This document shows positions 46,013 through 53,803 of a DNA stretch of 64,000 bases, in pieces. Origin of the DNA: Bifidobacterium crudilactis (GTDB lineage: Bacteria; Actinomycetota; Actinomycetes; Actinomycetales; Bifidobacteriaceae); contig NZ_JHAL01000002.1 of NCBI RefSeq assembly GCF_000738005.1, positions 1,176,634 through 1,240,633 of the forward strand, given 5' to 3'. The notes under the pieces are model-generated. The model was not told the origin of the DNA, searched no databases, and was given only the letters and a program-made list of their open reading frames with translations. Both the position numbers and the translations under genes were made by a program. How positions within the stretch are numbered: the stretch's first letter is position 1; the number at the start of each line of letters is the position of its first letter.

Positions 46013-47116
46013 TCAACCGATCAGACCCGAACGGGCAACCCAATCTCCGTAGAACACCACCAGACCGACCAAGACCAGCAGCAGTTCGATCATCCAGAAT
46101 CGAACCACGACCTTTGACTCGTGCCAGCCTTTCAACTCGAAATGGTGGTGAATCGGAGCCATCTTGAACACACGCTTGTGCGTCATCTTGAAGAAACCGA
46201 CCTGAATCACATCCGACAATGTTTCGATGACGAACAGTCCGCCGATGATCACTGCAAGCACCTCGGTATGCGTCGCAATGGACAGCGCGGCGAACAGTCC
46301 TCCCAATGACAGGGAACCGGTATCTCCCATGAAAATAGAGGCCGGATTCGTGTTGTACCAGAGGAATCCGAAACATGCCACAGCCGCGCACACGGCGATG
46401 ATCGACAGGTCCAGAGGGTCGGACACCGCATAGGAGTAGCCGGTATGGGTGCCTCCCTTAATGTGATAGCTTTCCCAGAACGCGATCAGACCGTAGCCCA
46501 CGAAGGCGATCATCGAACTGCCTGCCGCCAGGCCGTCAAGACCGTCGGTGAGGTTGACCGCGTTGGACCACGCCGTCATCAGCAGATTGACCCACAACAC
46601 GAACAGCACCGCAGCCAGCACCCGTCCTGCGAAGTCGAAGGAAAGGAAGGGCTTCTCGATAAAGGCTATGCCCGCCTGTGCACTCGGGAAACCCGACTTG
46701 GTCGGAACCATCAGGGACAGCAGCGCGTAAATCGTGGCCAGAATGAACTGCCCTGCGAATTTCGCGCCAACGGAGAGTCCGAGATTCTGTTTTTTGCGGA
46801 CTTTGGCGAAGTCGTCGATGAAGCCGAGCAGACCCATCGACAGCATGGCGAACAATACCAGCATCGCGGATGATGAGGGCAGGTCGCCTCGTGAGCAGTA
46901 GCGGTACAGCGCAGAACTTCCCCAGCCCAGCACAATGGCCAGGTTGATGACGACACCACCCATAATCGGTGTGCCGCGTTTGACTTGGTGGGATTTCGGC
47001 CCGTCCTGTCGGATGTACTGCCCGTAATTGAGTTTGTGGACCAGACGAATCAGCAGAGGAGTACCGACGATGGTCACCACAAAGGAGACCAGCATACCGA
47101 TAATGAGTGAAATCAA
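46013..47116 (-). CDS. mraY: Phospho-N-acetylmuramoyl-pentapeptide transferase
   Basis: A 367-residue polytopic membrane enzyme that joins phospho-MurNAc-pentapeptide to undecaprenyl phosphate to give lipid I. The family motifs are complete: GTPIMGG near residue 49, GFIDDFAK with the Asp-Asp pair, [25 protein letters not shown], and [14 protein letters not shown]. The ATG overlaps the murF stop by 4 bp. Confidence 0.98.
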   Translation of the reverse strand: MISLIIGMLVSFVVTIVGTPLLIRLVHKLNYGQYIRQDGPKSHQVKRGTPIMGGVVINLAIVLGWGSSALYRYCSRGDLPSSSAMLVLFAMLSMGLLGFIDDFAKVRKKQNLGLSVGAKFAGQFILATIYALLSLMVPTKSGFPSAQAGIAFIEKPFLSFDFAGRVLAAVLFVLWVNLLMTAWSNAVNLTDGLDGLAAGSSMIAFVGYGLIAFWESYHIKGGTHTGYSYAVSDPLDLSIIAVCAAVACFGFLWYNTNPASIFMGDTGSLSLGGLFAALSIATHTEVLAVIIGGLFVIETLSDVIQVGFFKMTHKRVFKMAPIHHHFELKGWHESKVVVRFWMIELLLVLVGLVVFYGDWVARSGLIG

Positions 47117-48720
47117 CGCAGCACCTCGCCGTCGTTCTCAGACGCCGAAACGCCATCGTCGCTTTCATGCTCCCATCGCTCGGCCAATGCGCTCAGACCG
47201 GAAACGTGGGAACCTTTGAGCAGCACCACCATACGAGGATGCCGCTCGGCGAGACCGGTGATCATCTCATCCGCCTTGCCCGCATCTTCGGCCAGCAGAA
47301 CCTGCATTCCGTCCCCGGACGGGGAAGCGCTCTGGCCGGCGTTCACGGAGGAAGCACCCTCCGCCAATGCCGAAGCCAAGGGAGCCAGTTCTTCGCTGCC
47401 GCCGACGGCGATAAGTGCATCCATGCCGAGATTGGCGCACTCCTCGCCTATCTGTCTGTGAAGCGCGATTTCCTCGCTTCCCAGCTCGAGCATCGCTCCG
47501 AGAACCGCCACGCGATAGGGCTTCTCGGTGTCATTCGCACCCCAGGCGCCAAGCGCCCGCAGGCCTGCTCTTGTGGAATCCGGATTCGCGTTGAAGGAGT
47601 CATCGATAAGCGTGAAACTCACGCCGCTGTTATGCACGGTGGACATCGCCATGCGGTGCGGACTGATATGTCGTTGGGCGGCCAGCGATGCCGCGATGTC
47701 CTGCAAGGAGAGGCCAAGGTCGTGGGCTACCGTCGCCGCCGCCAAGGCGTTCATGACGTTATGCTCACCACTGATGGCCAAGGTGACACCGACCTGCTCG
47801 TCCCGATCATGCAGCGTGAAGGTCGGGTGGTCCAAGGCATCCACACTGATGTCCTCCGCAGTCATATCAAGAGTCTGCCCGTTGTTGAACAACTCGGTTC
47901 GGCCCTCGTCGGCGGGCAGACCGAACCAGAGCACCTTGCCCGGAGCGAAACGGGTCATGGCAGCCACTCGCGGGTCGTTGGCGTTCAATACGGCCACGCC
48001 GTCAGGCAGCAGACCTTGGACGATTTCGCTTTTCGCCTTGGCGATATTCTCCACGGAGCCGAATTCACCCAGGTGCGCGACCCCCACTTTGAGGGCAATC
48101 GAGATATCGGGCGGTGCAATCGATGTCAGATACGCGATTTCACCGATGTGGGACGCCCCCATCTCGGCAACGAAGAAGCGCGTCCCGGAGTTGACCTTCA
48201 ACGCCGTCAGAGGCAGTCCGATTTCATTGTTGAACGAACCTACCGGCGCTATGGTGTTTCCCAGACGTCCGAGCATGGAGGACAGCAAATCCTTGGTCGT
48301 GGTCTTGCCGACCGACCCGGTGATACCCACGATGGTGAAGGGCTCGCCTGATTCACGACGTCTGTCGATGTTGTGTCTGGCGAGCAGCCCCAGCGCCTTG
48401 ACGCTCTGCTCGACGACGATTTGAGGAACCGAAGCCTCATCGACCGGGTGCTCCACTATCGCGGCAACGGCTCCCGATTGCGCGATACGAGGGACAAAGC
48501 GATGCCCGTCTACACGTTCACCCGGGATGGCCACGAACACCGACCCCTCGCGCAGCTGTCGCGAGTCGCTGAATACGCTTGTCGCCATCTTCCCCGTCTC
48601 GTCAGACAAGTCTGACGGCGAGTCGGCTGAAGTTCCCCCAACAAGCACACGGCCTCGAACCGCCTGCGCGATTTCCTGCAAGGTCATCGGCATCATGCCG
48701 ACAGTCTTGTCCTGATTCAT
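47113..48720 (-). CDS. murF: UDP-MurNAc-tripeptide--D-Ala-D-Ala ligase
   Basis: A 535-residue Mur ligase that completes the pentapeptide. It has an N-terminal UDP-binding domain (SRQLREGSVFVAIPGERVDG), the P-loop GITGSVGKTTTKDLL, EMGASHIGEI, LNANDPRV, and IDDSFNANPDSTRAGL. ATG 48720 is preferred over the GTG at 48729 because AAGGTG then has 6-7 bp spacing. It lies directly after the MurE-like gene and overlaps mraY by 4 bp. Confidence 0.96.
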   Translation of the reverse strand: MNQDKTVGMMPMTLQEIAQAVRGRVLVGGTSADSPSDLSDETGKMATSVFSDSRQLREGSVFVAIPGERVDGHRFVPRIAQSGAVAAIVEHPVDEASVPQIVVEQSVKALGLLARHNIDRRRESGEPFTIVGITGSVGKTTTKDLLSSMLGRLGNTIAPVGSFNNEIGLPLTALKVNSGTRFFVAEMGASHIGEIAYLTSIAPPDISIALKVGVAHLGEFGSVENIAKAKSEIVQGLLPDGVAVLNANDPRVAAMTRFAPGKVLWFGLPADEGRTELFNNGQTLDMTAEDISVDALDHPTFTLHDRDEQVGVTLAISGEHNVMNALAAATVAHDLGLSLQDIAASLAAQRHISPHRMAMSTVHNSGVSFTLIDDSFNANPDSTRAGLRALGAWGANDTEKPYRVAVLGAMLELGSEEIALHRQIGEECANLGMDALIAVGGSEELAPLASALAEGASSVNAGQSASPSGDGMQVLLAEDAGKADEMITGLAERHPRMVVLLKGSHVSGLSALAERWEHESDDGVSASENDGEVLR

Positions 48721-48730
48721 CGTCTGCACC

Positions 48731-49618
48731 TTACGACAACTCCCTTGAAACGCGTAGAGCGCTTCGTATATTGTTCTTCTTCACTCCTGCGGACATCACC
48801 ATCGCAATGCTCAACGACAATCTCATCGTCGAATCATCGTCCTGGAACACGTTCGACTGCACAGCAAGCGTGTCGGAATCCTCATTTCTTGCCGCGACGC
48901 CGGTGCGGTCCCCCAACGCAAAACCATATATTCTCGAGGCCTGCTGAGCCAGGACATCCTGCTGTCCACGACGGAGCGTTGTCCGCTGGGCCAGACTGAG
49001 CACATCGACCTCGACCGCGTGCAAGGCATCCTTCTGCAATGTCCGGGAGTCGGCGCATATGGCGATTGCGGAAGCACCGTCCTCGACACACACCGACAGC
49101 AGCCGCTGCATGTCGAGCGCACTGAGCGGATAGTGAATATCCAGCTGCCTGTCCAGGGAGAAGGAGCCGGTGGCGCTGACCACACCGACAGGATTGCCCA
49201 GCACATGCAGGAATTCCGCGAGCACCTTCACCGACGCGGAGGCATCCTCGCCATAGACGACGAACACCGCCAATGATTCCGAGGGTTTTCCGGCTATGTC
49301 CGCGGCCAGCTCAGCAACCTGTTTGGTATCCAGATCCCCGAAGAGCACGGGTATATCCGGCGATTCCAGACTCTCTTTCGCTTCGGCAGGAGCCAGAATC
49401 GCATAGGCACCGCGCATTTCGGCGTCAGCGAGCAGCTGCGCATCCACATGCTGACCCGTGGTCAGCAGAAGGGACCCCGGGCGAATCGAATCAATGTCGT
49501 CTGCAATCGACGTGACGGTAACCGGTTCCGAGAAGCGCGGAGATGCAATCAGCCCATACTGTGTGCAGAGGTAGCCCAGTGTCATGCGCTGTGCGAGTGA
49601 TTCGCCCAATGCAGTCAT
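48731..49618 (-). CDS. MurE-like pseudoenzyme lacking the P-loop
   Basis: A 295-residue protein in the murE position between ftsI and murF. The N-terminal part matches the MurE UDP-binding domain (SIRPGSLLLTTGQHVDAQLLADAEMRGAYAIL in outline, IPVLFGD, VAELAADIAGKPSESLAVF). The central domain follows the MurE pattern but the catalytic parts are gone: the GTNGKTT loop is replaced by GEDASAS, the TTP segment by HYPLS, and the SSHAL region by DSRTL. The C-terminal Mur-ligase domain is absent. It therefore cannot bind ATP as a Mur ligase and is probably a structural or regulatory derivative; the real murE must be elsewhere. ATG 49618 has AGAGGC 8 bp upstream. Confidence 0.75.
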   Translation of the reverse strand: MTALGESLAQRMTLGYLCTQYGLIASPRFSEPVTVTSIADDIDSIRPGSLLLTTGQHVDAQLLADAEMRGAYAILAPAEAKESLESPDIPVLFGDLDTKQVAELAADIAGKPSESLAVFVVYGEDASASVKVLAEFLHVLGNPVGVVSATGSFSLDRQLDIHYPLSALDMQRLLSVCVEDGASAIAICADSRTLQKDALHAVEVDVLSLAQRTTLRRGQQDVLAQQASRIYGFALGDRTGVAARNEDSDTLAVQSNVFQDDDSTMRLSLSIAMVMSAGVKKNNIRSALRVSRELS

Positions 49619-49730
49619 CGTTTCGCCTCTCGTCTTCGCCGCGGCGCCCACGGCCCATGTCCGTGATCACCGCATTCGTATCCGCTTCACAGCGCCACAC
49701 CCCATGACCTGTCCGTGAAGCGGACTTTCA

Positions 49731-51527
49731 TCACCAATTTACCGGAATAGCATCATTGCGCGGGGTCGACGTGGGGACCTCGTATTTCTGCATAAGGAAT
49801 TCACCAATATTGGCGAACACCGGCCCCGCCGTCAAACCACCGTAAGTCCCTTGCGGGTCCTTCATCACGACGGTAACCACATACTGCGGATTATCGGCGG
49901 GAAGCACACCGACCCAATCGGCCACGATGGAAGTCAATCCGCCGCTCGAACCAGCGACTTCGGCGGTACCCGTCTTGGCGGCCACACGATATCCGTCGAC
50001 GGATGCCACGCTTTTGTAGTTCTCGGCGACGGACTCCATGGCGTTGAGCACCTCGGCGGAGACCGTGGAGTTCACCACCTGTTCCGATGAGGTCTTGGGC
50101 TTGGTGACCTTGCCGTCGGCACTGGTCACGGAATCGATAATCGACTGCTGCTGTTTGACGCCCTTGTTGGCGATGGTAGCCACGGCATTGGTTATCTGCA
50201 GCGCATTGGTCGCGTATCCTTGCCCGAACAGCACGGTGTTGCGCGTGCGCTTGTCCCACTTGTCGGAAGAACTCAACAGACCTTGAGATTCACCCGTCAG
50301 ACCCATGCCCGACGGCTGCCCGATACCGAATTTCGTCAGATACCCGTATCGTTGCGCGGTGGTGTATTGGTCGCCTGCCATGACCATGCCAACATTGGAT
50401 GAGTTCTGGAGAATACCCGCCAGCGTCCAGCGCTCGGTACCGTGCGACTCGGAATCGTGGTACTGCTGTCCTTCGACGTTGATGCTGTAGGGAACGCTGA
50501 ATTCGTCGGTGATTTTGTGGGTGCCCTCCTGCAGCATACCGGCAAGCGAGATGATTTTGCCGACCGAACCAGGTTCGAAGGTCTCGGTCACCGCCAAAGA
50601 CGGATTCATCTTGGCCTGGGCGCTGCCGGCCTGGACCTGGTCCGTTCCCGCGAGGGCAAGAATCTTCGCATCGGAAACGCGTTGGACCACGGCTATGGCC
50701 CATTTGGCCTTGTATTTCTCTTGACCTTCCTTCAGCGCCTTCTCGACATACCACTGCACATCCCTGTCGAGAGAGAGCTTGACGGTCGACCCGTCCACCG
50801 CATCCTTCGACTCGGTTTCCGTGCCGGGAATCTGCTGTCCGTTGGCTCCGCGCTGATATATCTGGTATCCGTTGACACCCGTCAGAGCGCTGTTCTCCAT
50901 CTTCTCAATGCCCGAAACACCATTGTCGTCCGTATCCACTCCCCCGAGCAGGGAACCCATAAGCGTGCCGTTGGGATAGGTGCGTTCGCTGCTGAGCTCG
51001 GAACTGATGATGCCTCCGAGATTCAACTTGTCGATGCTGCGTTTGACGGATGGCACCACATCTTTCTTGATGACGACGTATTGGTTCGTCCCCGTCAGCA
51101 TCGCGCCCAGTTGCAGTGCATCCATACCGAGTATCGGGGCCAACAGCCTGGCGACGGCGGCAGGGCCTGTCGCGCCGACGGGCTTGCCGTCGATGCTATG
51201 GCAGTTGGACGTGGTTTTGGCGGTGCAGGTGGTCGGTTCGAAGGATGCGGCGAATTTAGGATTGCCGATGATGGTGTACCGCTCGACGCTTTGCGCAAGA
51301 ACGATGCCGTTGGTGTCGGTCACCTTTCCTCGCGATGCCTGCAGCACCTTGGTGGTGGTTCTGCTAGCAGTCGCCGCCTCGGCGGTGCCTTTTCCATCGA
51401 GCAATTGAATGTAGGCGAGCTTCGCCATCGCGGTTGATGCGATGAAGGCCAGAACGAAGCTGACCACGATAACGCGTTTGCCGAAGGCACTGCAGCGTTT
51501 CCAGAACGCGAGGCCCGATCGAATCAT
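49731..51527 (-). CDS. ftsI: Septal peptidoglycan transpeptidase FtsI (class B PBP)
   Basis: A 598-residue class B penicillin-binding protein. One N-terminal membrane helix (about residues 18-38) precedes a PBP dimer domain (SRGKVTDTNGIVLAQSVERY) and the transpeptidase domain. Active-site motifs: the nucleophile in EPGSVGKII (S-x-x-K), NSSNVGM (S-x-N) and AAKTGTAEV (K-T-G). The Ser-Val-Gly-Lys box differs from the more usual Ser-Thr-Phe-Lys. It cross-links septal wall with FtsW. It overlaps ftsL by 4 bp. The 49619-49730 gap has no visible gene. Confidence 0.96.
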   Translation of the reverse strand: MIRSGLAFWKRCSAFGKRVIVVSFVLAFIASTAMAKLAYIQLLDGKGTAEAATASRTTTKVLQASRGKVTDTNGIVLAQSVERYTIIGNPKFAASFEPTTCTAKTTSNCHSIDGKPVGATGPAAVARLLAPILGMDALQLGAMLTGTNQYVVIKKDVVPSVKRSIDKLNLGGIISSELSSERTYPNGTLMGSLLGGVDTDDNGVSGIEKMENSALTGVNGYQIYQRGANGQQIPGTETESKDAVDGSTVKLSLDRDVQWYVEKALKEGQEKYKAKWAIAVVQRVSDAKILALAGTDQVQAGSAQAKMNPSLAVTETFEPGSVGKIISLAGMLQEGTHKITDEFSVPYSINVEGQQYHDSESHGTERWTLAGILQNSSNVGMVMAGDQYTTAQRYGYLTKFGIGQPSGMGLTGESQGLLSSSDKWDKRTRNTVLFGQGYATNALQITNAVATIANKGVKQQQSIIDSVTSADGKVTKPKTSSEQVVNSTVSAEVLNAMESVAENYKSVASVDGYRVAAKTGTAEVAGSSGGLTSIVADWVGVLPADNPQYVVTVVMKDPQGTYGGLTAGPVFANIGEFLMQKYEVPTSTPRNDAIPVNW

Positions 51528-51985
51528 TGCTGCCCCTTGCCGTCATCGGTGGCTGAGTATCCCTGAAGATCTATGCTGATAGACCCTTTCTGGGGAATCA
51601 TGCCCATCTTCTCCGCTCTGTCGGGCAATGATGCCTGCAACTCGTCCAGTTTGCTCTGGTCATCCTGAATGTCCTGATTGAGTCGACTGATGGACTGCTG
51701 GGTGGTGGTGGCCTCGAAGGAGTTCTCGATCATCTGGGTACGCAACATCAGCGACACCACCAGGCTGCCGCCGAGGATGCACATGGCCACCACGATGTGG
51801 AAAAGGGGCGCTCTTCGCGTCCTCGTCCACACCAGCAGCCGTCTGGCTCCGTCCCTGACGACATCGCCTCCGTTGCGTCTGCCCGCAACCACATGCAGTT
51901 CGGGCCGCGTGGATGAAGGCTGCGCCTGAGGACGGCGCTTATCCGGCGCCGCGCCCGAACGCACTGAGCGTTGTACTGCAGGCAT
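51524..51985 (-). CDS. ftsL: Cell division protein FtsL-like
   Basis: A 153-residue bitopic protein with a basic cytoplasmic N-terminus, one membrane helix (about residues 63-81, IVVAMCILGGSLVVSLML) and a short extracytoplasmic coiled coil (QQSISRLNQDIQDDQSKLDELQ) followed by the EKMGMIP motif. Size, layout and location between rsmH and ftsI mark it as FtsL, a divisome scaffold that pairs with FtsB and FtsQ. AAGGAG stands 6 bp before the ATG. Sequence conservation in this family is low. Confidence 0.87.
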   Translation of the reverse strand: MPAVQRSVRSGAAPDKRRPQAQPSSTRPELHVVAGRRNGGDVVRDGARRLLVWTRTRRAPLFHIVVAMCILGGSLVVSLMLRTQMIENSFEATTTQQSISRLNQDIQDDQSKLDELQASLPDRAEKMGMIPQKGSISIDLQGYSATDDGKGQQ

Positions 51986-51987
51986 GT

Positions 51988-53046
51988 CTATCTCCTTCTT
52001 CCTGATGATTGGCGATGCTCTCGTGAATGCTCCTGGTGAGGCTCGGTCTCACGCGATTCCTCGTCGAAAATCCTGACCCACCGCTCCGGCAGTTCTCTGG
52101 TCAGCTCCACCGCTCTGAGCCGTACCGAAGCGGAGCGCGGATTCCTGCCGATTTCTTCCTCGTCGGCTTGTATCGCACCGTGGGTCAGATCACGGAAAAT
52201 CGGCTGGGCGTCGTCAGGTATTACGGGCAGACCTGGCGGCACGTCCGCTTTCATCCCCTTGACCATGAAGCGTTTGACGGTTCGATCCTCCAGGGAATGG
52301 TAGGATTCGACGACCAGGCGCCCTCCGACACTGAGTCGAGTGGCAATCTGGGGTAAGGTGCGGGACAATTTCGACAGCTCACCGTTGACTTCGATGCGCA
52401 GCGCCTGGAATACGCGCTTCGCCGGATTCCCTGCGGGCCTTCGGGCTTTGGGGACCACGCGATCCACGAGTTCGCTGAGTTGTCTGGAACTGGTGATGGG
52501 ATGTTCCTCTCGCTGACGCACGATGGCTTTGGCGATGGGCCGACTGAAACGTTCCTCACCGTATTCATGGAAAATGAAGGCAAGGCGCGAGACATCGTAA
52601 TCACGAAGAATCTGCTCGGCAGTCAGCTCCTGCGAAGTATCCATGCGCATATCCAGAGGTGCATCCTGCGCATATGTGAAGCCGCGTTCACGTTCGTCTA
52701 TCTGCAGACTCGACAGGCCCAGGTCCATGAACACCGCCTCGACGCGTTCTTTGCCCAGACCATCAAGTACTTCGGCGAATTCATCGAATGCGGCGTGGAC
52801 CGGCGTGAAGCGCTCCGCAAAGCCTTCCTGAGCGACTCGACGCGTTGCGAGGTCCAAAGCCTCGGCATCCCTGTCGATACCGATGAGGGAAGCCTTCGGG
52901 CAGGCTGCGAGGAAAGCCGTGGCATGGCCGGCGAGTCCAAGTGTGCAATCGACAACGGTGGAATGCTCGCGTTGCAATGCACCCGATACCAAGGAGACGC
53001 AGTCATCGAGCAACACGGGCTGATGTATGGCATTGAGTTCGCTCAT
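51988..53046 (-). CDS. rsmH: 16S rRNA (cytosine-1402-N4)-methyltransferase
   Basis: A 352-residue class I methyltransferase (formerly MraW) that methylates C1402 in the ribosomal P site. HQPVLLDDCV at the start, the SAM-binding DCTLGLAGHA, IGIDRDAEAL, FMDLGLSSLQID, FHEYGEERFSRPIA and SYHSLEDRTVKRF are diagnostic. The ATG overlaps the mraZ stop by one base (TGATG); longer upstream frames run into mraZ and are rejected. The C-terminus ends in a charged His/Arg/Ser tail. Confidence 0.97.
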   Translation of the reverse strand: MSELNAIHQPVLLDDCVSLVSGALQREHSTVVDCTLGLAGHATAFLAACPKASLIGIDRDAEALDLATRRVAQEGFAERFTPVHAAFDEFAEVLDGLGKERVEAVFMDLGLSSLQIDERERGFTYAQDAPLDMRMDTSQELTAEQILRDYDVSRLAFIFHEYGEERFSRPIAKAIVRQREEHPITSSRQLSELVDRVVPKARRPAGNPAKRVFQALRIEVNGELSKLSRTLPQIATRLSVGGRLVVESYHSLEDRTVKRFMVKGMKADVPPGLPVIPDDAQPIFRDLTHGAIQADEEEIGRNPRSASVRLRAVELTRELPERWVRIFDEESRETEPHQEHSREHRQSSGRRR

Positions 53047-53555
53047 CAGAAATCCACCCCCGGCAAGACATCGTCGGCAATATCGGAATAGCCTTGTTCC
53101 TTGCTCTCCAAATAGGATTCCCAAGCCGCGGTGTCCCAGATCTCGGCACGGGTGCCGACACCGATCACCACGACGTCGTCGCTGAGATGCGCGTAGTCGC
53201 GCAGCATCTGCGGCACCAGCACGCGGCCCTGCTTGTCGGGCTTCTGCTCCACCGCGCCCGAGAGGAACACCCGCAGATACTCCCTGGCTGCCTTGTTTCC
53301 CATGGATGTGCGTTGAATCTGCACGGCGACACGTCGGAATTCCCGCTGTGGCAGCAGGTAGATGCAACGTTCCTGACCTCTGGCCATCACCAGGCCAGGC
53401 CCCAATTGCGTCCGGAGTTTGGCAGGCAATGCCAGACGACCTTTGTCATCGACCTTCGGCGTATAGGTTCCCAGCAACAAGGGAGGGAGGTCCTCCATCC
53501 CTGCTTCCGACTGGGTTTCGGTGGGTTTCTGCTCTGCTTCGTCGGCACTCAGCAT
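53046..53555 (-). CDS. mraZ: Transcriptional regulator MraZ
   Basis: A 169-residue AbrB-like protein with two tandem SpoVT/AbrB folds: LLLGTYTPKVDDKGRLALPAKLR in the first and SGAVEQKPDKQGRVLVPQMLR in the second, each with the DxxGRxxxP core. MraZ oligomerises into a ring and represses or tunes the dcw operon through GTGGG repeats near its own promoter, which are present at 53610-53645. GGAGG stands 7 bp before the ATG. It leads the whole dcw transcription unit. Confidence 0.97.
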   Translation of the reverse strand: MLSADEAEQKPTETQSEAGMEDLPPLLLGTYTPKVDDKGRLALPAKLRTQLGPGLVMARGQERCIYLLPQREFRRVAVQIQRTSMGNKAAREYLRVFLSGAVEQKPDKQGRVLVPQMLRDYAHLSDDVVVIGVGTRAEIWDTAAWESYLESKEQGYSDIADDVLPGVDF

Positions 53556-53609
53556 GACCCACCTCCTTCACCAATGCGCTGTACGCTTCGTTCGCTGGTC
53601 TGACTGTTT

Positions 53610-53645
53610 CCCCACTTTACCCCATAGTTCCCCATTCTTACCCAC
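53610..53645 (-). promoter_or_regulatory. Four MraZ-binding repeats
   Basis: Read on the minus strand, GTGGGT, ATGGGG, ATGGGG and GTGGGG lie at an exact 10-bp period (53640-53645, 53630-53635, 53620-53625, 53610-53615), 55-90 bp before the mraZ start. This is the classical MraZ autoregulatory site. Confidence 0.88.
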
Positions 53646-53661
53646 TTCTTGCCTAAGCTGC

Positions 53662-53674
53662 AGGTGATTCACCT
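53662..53674. promoter_or_regulatory. Palindrome in the mraZ-helD gap
   Basis: AGGTGA-T-TCACCT is a perfect 13-bp palindrome just upstream of the MraZ repeats and 130 bp before helD. It could be a binding site for another regulator of either gene. No factor is recognised. Confidence 0.4.
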
Positions 53675-53738
53675 CACGATTCCCACATAAGACTTATTTT
53701 TCGAATGCCGGTGAAGCACGGCGTGGGCCGTAAAGCCC

Positions 53739-53766
53739 TTGTCACGTAGAGGCTTCGAGGTATATT
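53739..53766 (+). promoter_or_regulatory. Promoter of helD
   Basis: TTGTCA and TATATT stand 16 bp apart and end 37 bp before the helD ATG, a good match to a housekeeping sigma promoter. Confidence 0.7.
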
Positions 53767-53803
53767 GGAGTGCTCAGTTTGAGGACCTTAGAAACGGATA
53801 TGC

